From Thiopseudomonas sp964394445 (GTDB lineage Bacteria > Pseudomonadota > Gammaproteobacteria > Pseudomonadales > Pseudomonadaceae): DNA of 64,000 bases. The notes below the pieces were generated by a model. The model was not told the DNA's origin and ran no database searches. It saw only the letters and a list, made by a program, of their open reading frames with translations. Position 1 is the first letter of the stretch. Each line of letters begins with the position of its first letter. Below, in pieces: positions 57,506 to 64,000 of the stretch. The position numbers and the translations under genes are program-made. The DNA lies in NCBI GenBank assembly GCA_964394445.1, contig CAYMXO010000003.1:1-64000 (forward strand), given 5' to 3'.

Positions 57506-58510
57506 TTAGACACCACAGATGATGCGTTGTCCCAGCCGTTCGCGGTCGTGGGGAGCGGTAAAGTCCTGTTCGGGTCCGATCGACAGGATGCCGTAGGGGT
57601 TGATGGTTGGATGGCTGCGGAAATAGTGGTTGCGGATGTGGTCCATGTGGACGGTTTCGGCCACACCGGGCATCTGGTAGATATCGCGCAGCAGCCCGTT
57701 CAGGTTCGGGTAGTCGGCAATGCGCTTGCGGTCGCACTTGAAGTGGGTGACGTACACGGCATCAAAACGCAGCAGACTGGTCCACAGGCGCAGGTCGGCC
57801 TCGGTCAGGGTGTTGCCAGTCAGGTACCTGTTTTCGGCCAGGTGTTGCTCTAACTCCTCCAGGGTATCAAACAGCTCATGCACGGCTTCGTCATAGGCTT
57901 GCTGGCGGGTGGCGAAGCCGGCGCGGTAAACACCGTTGTTGACTCTTGGGTAGATTTTTTCGTTCAGCTCGTCAATCCGGTCGCGTAGCGCAACGGGATA
58001 GTAGTCGCCGGGTTGTGCACCGATCCCGTCAAAGGCATTGTTGAGCATACGGATGATTTCCGATGACTCGTTGCTGACAATGGTCTGACGCTGCTTGTCC
58101 CAGAGTACGGGTACAGTGACCTGGCCGGTGCAGGTGGGGTTGGCTTTCTGGTACAGCTGGTAAAGTTTTTCCAGACCATAAAGCGGATCGCCGTCAGCCT
58201 GGTTGAAATCGGTGCGAAACTCCCAGCCGTGCTCCAGCATCAGTGGATGCACCGCCGACACGCTGATGTGCTGTTCCAGCCCCTTCCAGGCACGCATGAC
58301 CAGTGTGCGGTGGGCCCAGGGGCAGGCGTAGGAAACGTACAGGTGGTAGCGGCCGGCTTCGGCCTTGAAGCCGTCTTCGCCGCGGGGACCGGCACTGCCG
58401 TCTGCGGTGATCCAGTTGCGGTAGTGGCTTTCCTTGCGCTCGAAACGACCGCCGGTGTTTTCGGTGTCATACCAGTGGTCGTGCCACTGGCCGTCGATTA
58501 AAAGTCCCAT
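57506..58510 (-). CDS. Glutathionyl-hydroquinone reductase (YqjG/ECM4-type glutathione S-transferase)
   Basis: A 334-residue xi-class glutathione transferase. The catalytic Cys is in YVSYACPWAHRTL (CPW motif), with GSH-site SNESSEIIRMLN and the C-terminal LYVTHFKCDRKRI-type block. These enzymes remove glutathione from glutathionyl-hydroquinones. The start is ATG 58510 (MGLLIDGQWHDHW) with AGGAG upstream; the longer frame to 58684 is not coding. Its first 13 bp overlap the end of a decayed pirin gene, and pirins are also linked to quercetin/quinone chemistry. Confidence 0.94.
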   Translation of the reverse strand: MGLLIDGQWHDHWYDTENTGGRFERKESHYRNWITADGSAGPRGEDGFKAEAGRYHLYVSYACPWAHRTLVMRAWKGLEQHISVSAVHPLMLEHGWEFRTDFNQADGDPLYGLEKLYQLYQKANPTCTGQVTVPVLWDKQRQTIVSNESSEIIRMLNNAFDGIGAQPGDYYPVALRDRIDELNEKIYPRVNNGVYRAGFATRQQAYDEAVHELFDTLEELEQHLAENRYLTGNTLTEADLRLWTSLLRFDAVYVTHFKCDRKRIADYPNLNGLLRDIYQMPGVAETVHMDHIRNHYFRSHPTINPYGILSIGPEQDFTAPHDRERLGQRIICGV

Positions 58511-59030
58511 GTCTGGTTCTCCTGAATAGGTTGAGGCCGCTGGTGGCTGGCGCAGCCGGTCAGTGCGGGGGCCTGCAGGCGCTCGCCGTGATAGGCGTCC
58601 ACGTTGCCGAAGCGGCGTCCCGCCTGCCAGTCGTCGCGAGCCTGAATGATGTCTTCGGCGCTGCGTTCGACGAAGTTCCACCACATGACAATGTTTTCAC
58701 CAAAGGGAGCACCGCCAATCAGTAGCGCGCGGCTGGCGCCATGCCCGGTCAGTTGTAACGCGCTTCGGCCTGCAGGGCGTGGGGCGACCGCCGCTGGTGC
58801 GGATCATCGACATGCAGTTCGCCCCCGGCAATGATCAGGGCATGCTCCCAGTCCGCCTGTAGCGGCAGGCTCAGGCTGGCACCGGCGTCCAGGCGGATTT
58901 CGGCACCAACGACCGGTGAGTAAACCTGTGCCGGTGACTGCAGTTCGCCCAGGCTGCCGATAAATACCTGCAGCTGGCTGGCCATCATGCGTCCCGGGCC
59001 GGATGCCAACGGCAAAGAATGGTGGCAGCG
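58498..59030 (-). pseudogene. Pirin-family remnant, 5'-truncated and frameshifted
   Basis: Two fragments in different frames resemble the C-terminal half of a pirin. Fragment one (about 59015-58790) reads SLGELQSPAQVYSPVVGAEI and EHALIIAGGELHVDD. Fragment two, in another frame, reads LTGHGASRALLIGGAPFGEN, then MWWNFVERSAEDIIQARDDW, the end-of-pirin signature, to the TAA at 58500-58498. A one-base shift near 58800 joins them. The conserved first half of the protein (metal-binding cupin histidines) is missing, so the gene is dead. It overlaps the start of the downstream glutathione transferase gene by 13 bp. Nothing recognisable lies at 59031-59264. Confidence 0.82.
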
Positions 59031-59264
59031 GACACCGGAGGAGGGAGTGGATATGCAGGCTGGGTATGGCTGGTTTTGCTGCGGGCCCCTGTCCGGAGTC
59101 GAATGCCTGTATGCGTTCCATGGTAAGTGGAGTCGGGCATCCGGATAAAGGGAAGAATTTCAACAGACTGTTGCACTGACGGGAAAGCCGTCAGGAGGCT
59201 GAACGCCGGGCGGAAGTGTGTACAGGACGGTACCGGATCAACAGTACCGCACCGGGTGGCCGTT

Positions 59265-59651
59265 TTATTTGCTGGCAATATGCATGATGGCATCCATTTC
59301 AACCAGTGAATCCCTGGGCAGTGAGGCCACGCCCACGGCAGCACGTGCCGGGTAGGGTTGCTGAAAATAACGGGCCATGATTTCGTTGACTGTAGCGAAG
59401 TGGCTAAGGTCTGTCAGGAAAATACCCAGCTTGACCACATCGGCCAGGCTGCCGCCGGCTGCTTCGGCAACGGCCTTGAGGTTTTCAAATACCTGGACGG
59501 TTTGTGCTTCAAAGCCTTCAGCCATTTCCATGGTTTGCGGGTGCAGCGGAATCTGGCCGGACAGGTAGACCGCAGGTCCCACCTTGACTGCCTGTGAGTA
59601 GGTGCCGATGGCGGCGGGAGCCTGCTCGGTGCTGATAACGGTTTTGTTCAT
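59265..59651 (-). CDS. ridA: RidA family enamine/imine deaminase
   Basis: A 128-residue protein of the YjgF/RidA family that hydrolyses reactive 2-aminoacrylate and related imines. Family signatures are APAAIGTYSQAVKVGPAVYLSGQIPL and the C-terminal RAAVGVASLPRDSLVEMDAIM, with the catalytic Arg in the stretch PARAAVGV. Length is exactly typical. It lies 114 bp downstream of spoT on the same strand, the usual Pseudomonas order gmk-rpoZ-spoT-ridA. Confidence 0.95.
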   Translation of the reverse strand: MNKTVISTEQAPAAIGTYSQAVKVGPAVYLSGQIPLHPQTMEMAEGFEAQTVQVFENLKAVAEAAGGSLADVVKLGIFLTDLSHFATVNEIMARYFQQPYPARAAVGVASLPRDSLVEMDAIMHIASK

Positions 59652-59765
59652 GTGTTCTCCGTTGCGATTGGCGGAAAAATATCCGGATACGTGGCAGTTT
59701 TATGTGTAGGTCTTGCAGGGTTTTCTGCCTGGTGCAAGCAGCAACTGGCAGGATGTTCTTTGGCG

Positions 59766-61874
59766 TCAGGTGCGGATGCGGGCAATGCGGGTGACGCCAC
59801 TCAGGGTGCGCAACCTGCGGATGACGCGGGCCAGATGGACGCGGTCCTGAACGCTGACGACCAGTTGCACCACGCTCAGCCGGCCGTCTTTTTCGTCGAC
59901 GCTGATTTTCTCGATGTTGGCATCCGCTTCGCTGACGGTGCCGGCCAGCAAGGCAATCAGGCCGCGCTGGTGGGCCAGCTCGATGCGCAGGTCGACGTTG
60001 AATTCACCACTGATATCCTTGGCCCAGGTCAGCGGGATGTATTTTTCCGGCTGGTTGCGAATGTCGGCCAGGTTGCGGCAGGACTCGCGGTGCACCACCA
60101 TGCCTTTGCCAGCGGAGAGGTGACCGACAATAGAGTCACCGGGAATCGGGCCGCAGCAACGGGCATAGTTGAGCACCATGCCCTCGGTACCGTGAATGAC
60201 CAGTGGCTCGTCCACCACCGGGTGCTGATCGGTGTCGGCCTCGACCAGCAGGCGGCGGGCGACCACCTGGGCGGTGCGGCTGCCCAGGCCAATGCTTTCC
60301 AGCACGGCGTCCAGGCTGTCCTGCTGATATTCCTCCAGCAAGGCATCGATGCGTTCGACTGGAATGTCGTCCAGTTTGGCCGCGTGGATATCCAGCGCCT
60401 TGTCCAGCAGGCGACGACCCAGCTCGATGGATTCGTCGTGCTGTTGCAGCTTCAGGGCGTGACGAATGTGGGTGCGGGCCTTGCCGGTGACGACAAAATT
60501 CAGCCAGGACGGGTTGGGCCGGTTGTTGGGTCCGGTAATGATCTCCACCGTGGCGCCACTGGTCAGGGGTTGTGACAGGGGAGCCAGGCGCCGGTTGACC
60601 CGGCAGGCAATGCAGGCGTTGCCGATATCGGTGTGTACGGCATAGGCGAAATCGACCGGTGTTGCCCCCTTGGGCATCTCCATGATGCGGCCATTGGGTG
60701 TGAACACATAGACTTCGTCGGGGAACAGGTCGATCTTGACGTTTTCGATAAATTCCAGCGAATTGCCGGCGCTTTGCTGCAGCTCGAGCAGACCCTTGAC
60801 CCAGCGCCGGGCGCGCGCGTGGCTGGTGCCCTTGTCGTCGCTGTCACTCTTGTACAGCCAGTGGGCAGCAATACCGTTGTTGGCCAGCTCTTCCATGTCG
60901 CGGGTGCGAATCTGGATTTCGATGGGTACGCCGTGCATGCCGAACAGGGTGGTGTGCAGTGACTGGTAGCCGTTGGCCTTGGGAATGGCAATATAGTCCT
61001 TGAAGCGGCCGGGAATCGGCTTGTACAGGCTGTGCACCGCACCCAGTACGCGGTAGCAGGTGTCCACCTTGTCGACCACGATGCGAAACGCATAGACATC
61101 CATGATTTCATTGAACGACTTGCGCTTGGATTTCATCTTGCGGTAGATGCTGTACAGGTGCTTCTCGCGGCCGCTGACTTCGCCCGGCAGGCCTTCATGT
61201 TCCAGGCAGTGAATGATCGATTCTTCGATTTTGGTCACAATTTCTTTACGGTTGCCGCGGGCCTGGCGCACGGCCGCCTGAATACGCTCGGCGCGCATCG
61301 GGTGCATGGCGCGAAAACCCAGGTCTTCGAACTCCGAGTACATGCTGTGAATGCCCAGACGCTTGGCAATCGGAGCGTAGATTTCCAGGGTTTCCTTGGC
61401 AATGCGGCGGCGTTTTTCCGCATTCAGTGCGCCAAGGGTGCGCATGTTGTGTAAGCGGTCGGCCAGCTTGACCAGGATGACACGGATGTCACGGGCCATG
61501 GCCATGGCCATTTTCTGGAAGTTTTCCGCCTGGGCTTCGGCCTTGGTGCCGAACTTCATCTGCGTCAGCTTGCTGACGCCATCCACCATCTCGGCCACGC
61601 TTTCACCAAACTGGGCGGTCAGCGCTTCCTTGGGGATACCGGTATCTTCGATCACGTCGTGCAGCATGGCGGCCATCAGGCTCTGATGGTCCATGTGCAT
61701 TTCGGCAAGGATGGTGGCTACTGCCAGCGGGTGGGTAATGTAGTGGTCACCGCTGCTGCGCAGCTGGCCGTCATGGGCCTGCTCGGCGTAATAGTAAGCC
61801 CGCCGGACCAGGTTGACCTGATCCGGTCCAAGGTAGTCTCCCAGCTCTCCGGCTAGACGTTCAACAGCAGGCAT
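59766..61874 (-). CDS. spoT: Bifunctional (p)ppGpp synthetase/hydrolase
   Basis: A 702-residue RelA/SpoT enzyme. The N-terminal HD hydrolase domain has HPLAVATILAEMHMDHQSL and MLHDVIEDTG; the HD pair is intact, so it should degrade (p)ppGpp. The synthetase domain follows (KSKRKSFNEIMDVYAFRIVVD, NGYQSLHTTL), then TGS (VYVFTPNGRIMEMPKGATPVDFAYAVHTDIG) and a C-terminal ACT domain (RIELAHQRGLIALLAGTVSEADANIEKIS). Length is typical. It follows rpoZ by 63 bp in the same operon. Confidence 0.96.
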   Translation of the reverse strand: MPAVERLAGELGDYLGPDQVNLVRRAYYYAEQAHDGQLRSSGDHYITHPLAVATILAEMHMDHQSLMAAMLHDVIEDTGIPKEALTAQFGESVAEMVDGVSKLTQMKFGTKAEAQAENFQKMAMAMARDIRVILVKLADRLHNMRTLGALNAEKRRRIAKETLEIYAPIAKRLGIHSMYSEFEDLGFRAMHPMRAERIQAAVRQARGNRKEIVTKIEESIIHCLEHEGLPGEVSGREKHLYSIYRKMKSKRKSFNEIMDVYAFRIVVDKVDTCYRVLGAVHSLYKPIPGRFKDYIAIPKANGYQSLHTTLFGMHGVPIEIQIRTRDMEELANNGIAAHWLYKSDSDDKGTSHARARRWVKGLLELQQSAGNSLEFIENVKIDLFPDEVYVFTPNGRIMEMPKGATPVDFAYAVHTDIGNACIACRVNRRLAPLSQPLTSGATVEIITGPNNRPNPSWLNFVVTGKARTHIRHALKLQQHDESIELGRRLLDKALDIHAAKLDDIPVERIDALLEEYQQDSLDAVLESIGLGSRTAQVVARRLLVEADTDQHPVVDEPLVIHGTEGMVLNYARCCGPIPGDSIVGHLSAGKGMVVHRESCRNLADIRNQPEKYIPLTWAKDISGEFNVDLRIELAHQRGLIALLAGTVSEADANIEKISVDEKDGRLSVVQLVVSVQDRVHLARVIRRLRTLSGVTRIARIRT

Positions 61875-61937
61875 GCGGGTTTCCTCCAGATACGGGGTGC
61901 AGCAGATAACTCGGAGCGGTCGCGGATGCCGGCCAGA

Positions 61938-62195
61938 TCAGCTGATGCTGTCGTCAAAAGCGGCAAACAGGGGCTCGTCGATAATGCTGGCTTCTTCGAT
62001 GGCTACGGACTCGGCGTTGATCAGGCCATCGGCAATCTCGCGCAGTGCCAGCACGGTTGGTTTGTCATTTTCCAGGGGCACTTTGGGCTCCAGGCCGCCG
62101 GTAGCAATCTGGCGGGCGCGCTTGGTCGCCAGCATGACCAGTTCAAAGCGGTTTTCAACGTTTTCCAGGCAGTCTTCAACGGTAACTCGGGCCAT
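61938..62195 (-). CDS. rpoZ: RNA polymerase omega subunit
   Basis: An 85-residue omega subunit: MARVTVEDCLENVENRFELVMLATKRARQ is the near-universal N-terminus, including the helix that clamps the beta' C-terminus. It stabilises RNA polymerase and forms a ppGpp-binding site with beta'. It lies between gmk and spoT. Its upstream gap to gmk is 352 bp, longer than the usual 60-odd, so it may have its own promoter. Confidence 0.96.
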   Translation of the reverse strand: MARVTVEDCLENVENRFELVMLATKRARQIATGGLEPKVPLENDKPTVLALREIADGLINAESVAIEEASIIDEPLFAAFDDSIS

Positions 62196-62547
62196 GTCAG
62201 TCCTCTCGTCTGTCGGCAGCGCAGCAGTGGCTGCAAAGTGATGGCAACGCGGGTCAGTGCGACAGCGCTGCTGTGCGGTTCCGGCCGCATTGCGAATCGG
62301 CAGGTTTCAACCGCCAACCGCTCTGCGCAGAGCCGGTCAGCTCTGCGTTGCCATAAATGTAAAGTCAAGTGTAAAAAAATGCTTCCAATAAGGGAAGGGC
62401 AGTGTCCTGCGCGGCCCGGGGTTGAGCTGGCCGGTTATCGGAGCAAAACGGGAAGAGCGACAGGACTGCGCATTCTAGCACAGGCTGCCAGTGGGCGGCA
62501 GTACTCTGGCGGGTGTCACACTGTGCTGTTTTGTTGGCGCAAGGGCG
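62196..62547. other. Long intergenic region between gmk and rpoZ
   Basis: 352 bp on the transcribed strand of gmk-rpoZ-spoT with no recognisable gene. On the minus strand an A/T-rich run at 62350-62382 contains TTGACTTTACA, which may be part of a promoter for rpoZ-spoT, though I find no good -10 at the right distance. Short GC-rich repeats occur but no clean terminator. Confidence 0.4.
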
Positions 62548-63186
62548 TCAGAGGGTTGTCTGGCCTTCCAGTAAGGTGGCCAGCAAATTTTTGTGCCGTT
62601 GTTGCTGGATTGACTGGTGCAGGCGGCCGCTGATGAAGATGGATTTGAGTTCATTCAAGGCCTGGTCAAAGTCATCGTTGATGATCAGGTAATCGTATTC
62701 AACGTAATGACTCATTTCTGCTGCCGCCTGCTGCATGCGCCGGTCAATGATCTCGTCGCCATCCTGGCCGCGATTGTTCAGCCGCTGGCGCAGGGCTCCG
62801 GTGCTGGGCGGAAGGATGAAGATCGAGCGGGCATCCGGTGCCAGACGACGCACTTGCTGGGCTCCCTGCCAGTCAATTTCCAGAATCAGGTCATGGCCCC
62901 GGGCCAGAGTCTGGCGTACCCAGGGGTGCGAGGTGCCATAAAAGTTGCCGAACACTTTGGCATGTTCCAGGAATTCGCCCCGGCTGATCATGGCCCTGAA
63001 GTCGTCTACGTGGGTAAAGTGATAATTGACGCCGTCGGTTTCGCCGGGACGGGCCGCACGGGTGGTGTGGGATACGGAAACACGAACAAATGACAGGTCT
63101 TGCAGCAAGGCTGTAACCAGACTGGTTTTGCCGGCGCCCGACGGGGCGGAAACGATGTAGAGGGTTCCTGGTCCTGGTGTGCTCAT
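62548..63186 (-). CDS. gmk: Guanylate kinase
   Basis: A 212-residue nucleotide kinase converting GMP to GDP. The P-loop is VSAPSGAGKTSLV (residues 12-24), the GMP-binding block is SHTTRAARPGETDGVNYHF, then FLEHAKVFGNFYGTS and LEIDWQGAQQVR. It is first of the gmk-rpoZ-spoT-ridA row. The chosen ATG is 63186 (MSTPGPGTLYIV). It diverges from a LysR-type gene. Confidence 0.96.
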   Translation of the reverse strand: MSTPGPGTLYIVSAPSGAGKTSLVTALLQDLSFVRVSVSHTTRAARPGETDGVNYHFTHVDDFRAMISRGEFLEHAKVFGNFYGTSHPWVRQTLARGHDLILEIDWQGAQQVRRLAPDARSIFILPPSTGALRQRLNNRGQDGDEIIDRRMQQAAAEMSHYVEYDYLIINDDFDQALNELKSIFISGRLHQSIQQQRHKNLLATLLEGQTTL

Positions 63187-63327
63187 GTGTGTGTCCGTTG
63201 TGCTCTCTGGCAGCTGCCGTGTGTAAATGCGGTATTCTACAGGAACAGGGCAACACTAAAAGGACTTCGGCCAATTCCGGGCTGTCGGACCTTTGCTCTT
63301 GAACGTAAATACAATTTTGAGGTGCGC

Positions 63328-64000
63328 ATGGATCTGAATCTGGCGAGAACTTTTCTCACGGTGGTGTATGGCGGCAGCTTTGTGCTGGCGGCCGAGCGTC
63401 TCTGTGTCAGCCAGACCACGGTAACCGCGCGGATCAAGAATCTGGAAGAGCAATTGGGTGCGCAACTGTTTGTGCGCAGTGCCAGTGGCGTGAGCCTGAC
63501 CCCGGCCGGGGAGCGCTTCATTCCTCATGCCCAGCAACTGTTGGCAACCTGGCAGGATGCGTTGCGCACTATGTCGGCTGCAGAGCAAAGCGAGCCGTTG
63601 CGCATCGGCGCTGAAACCAGCCTGTGGCAGCCCTGGCTGCAACGCTGGCTGAACGCGTTGCGTAGCGAGCGGCCCGAACTGAAGCTTGAGCTGACTGTTG
63701 GTCAGAGCCGGACACTGCTTGATCAGCTCGAGGGCGGACAGCTGGATACCCTGCTTAGCCACCAGGCACGTTACCGGCCGTTGCTGCAGGTGCGGCTGCT
63801 GATGGAAGAAGTGCTGATCCAGGTGCGCCATGCGCAGCAGCCGCAGCCGTTGATCCAGACCGACTGGGGCGAAGCCTTTCGCCAGCAATTTGAGCTGGCA
63901 TTTCCCGGGCAGCAGGTAGAGATCGGGGCCAATGTCGGGCAGCTGGCGTTACAGTTGCTGCTGGAGCAGGGCGGCACCGGTTATTTTCGCAGCCAGGCGG
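63328..64000 (+). CDS. LysR-family transcriptional regulator, 3' truncated by the window end
   Basis: An open frame from ATG 63328 runs off the right edge without a stop; 224 residues are visible. The N-terminal winged helix is typical of LysR: DLNLARTFLTVVYGGSFVLAAERLCVSQTTVTARIKNLEEQLG, then LFVRSASGVSLTPAGERFIPHA. The effector-binding domain begins near residue 90 (LRIGAETSLWQPWLQRW). GAGGTG lies 5 bp upstream of the start. Its target is unknown; in many pseudomonads the gene beyond gmk is yicC, which is not seen. Confidence 0.9.
   Translation, partial: MDLNLARTFLTVVYGGSFVLAAERLCVSQTTVTARIKNLEEQLGAQLFVRSASGVSLTPAGERFIPHAQQLLATWQDALRTMSAAEQSEPLRIGAETSLWQPWLQRWLNALRSERPELKLELTVGQSRTLLDQLEGGQLDTLLSHQARYRPLLQVRLLMEEVLIQVRHAQQPQPLIQTDWGEAFRQQFELAFPGQQVEIGANVGQLALQLLLEQGGTGYFRSQA

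Overview
The window comes from a gammaproteobacterium of the Pseudomonadaceae, probably a denitrifier of the Stutzerimonas/Halopseudomonas kind. This is inferred from Pseudomonas-type gene blocks in typical order: nirQ-norE-norF // nirS-M-C-F-D-L-G-H-J, pyrR-pyrB-pyrC', ruvX-yqgE-tonB-gshB-pilGHIJ-chpA-chpC, dgcP-nuclease-dsbA, recG-oxyR and ridA-spoT-rpoZ-gmk. No rRNA, tRNA, CRISPR array, prophage or insertion sequence was seen.

Layout. 1-3.1 kb: the end of bioA, rarD and a SCO-type copper chaperone. 3.2-12 kb: a denitrification locus with norF, norE and nirQ leftward and nirS1-nirM-nirC-nirF-nirD-nirL-nirG-nirH-nirJ rightward. A perfect FNR/DNR box lies between the two arms. A 100-N gap inside nirF looks like an unmerged contig overlap, because the flanks carry the same 55 bases and collapsing them restores one reading frame. 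12.1-19.3 kb: a compact leftward five-gene operon with a TackOD1/degenerate-GGDEF protein, two near-identical family 2 glycosyltransferases, an HlyD-type adaptor, and a TolC-like outer-membrane protein carrying an extra C-terminal putative TIM-barrel domain. This is my best candidate for an undescribed system: a predicted envelope-spanning exopolysaccharide synthesis and export machine. Its first gene carries an in-frame amber codon. 19.9-21.4 kb: a lipase-like alpha/beta hydrolase. 21.8-28.3 kb: a second, divergent nirS with nirT and nirB, then glpD (opposite strand) and nirN. nirE and norCBD are absent from the window.

28.4-36.8 kb is largely housekeeping: type II NADH dehydrogenase (premature TAA), bioD, the pyrimidine operon pyrR-pyrB-pyrC' (the last is the inactive dihydroorotase homologue), ruvX, yqgE, a TonB protein and gshB. 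37-48.1 kb is the Pil-Chp surface-sensing system controlling type IV pili: pilG, pilH, pilI, pilJ (frameshifted), a giant chpA and chpC; the adaptation genes pilK and chpB are missing. 48.1-64 kb runs mostly leftward: dgcP, an EEP nuclease/phosphatase, dsbA, a small cysteine-rich secreted protein, an HDOD protein, recG, oxyR, a YeeZ-like SDR on the other strand, wrbA, a glutathionyl-hydroquinone reductase, a decayed pirin gene, ridA, spoT, rpoZ and gmk, then the 5' part of a LysR regulator.

How it works together: the nir genes make nitrite reductase, its d1 haem and its electron donors, while nirQ-norE-norF belong with nitric oxide reductase. Pil-Chp, DgcP and the polysaccharide operon are three surface-lifestyle functions that could share c-di-GMP or cAMP control. 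Three genes are broken by single-site lesions (TackOD1 gene, ndh, pilJ) and one is decayed (pirin). Whether these are real or base-calling errors cannot be decided from this sequence alone.
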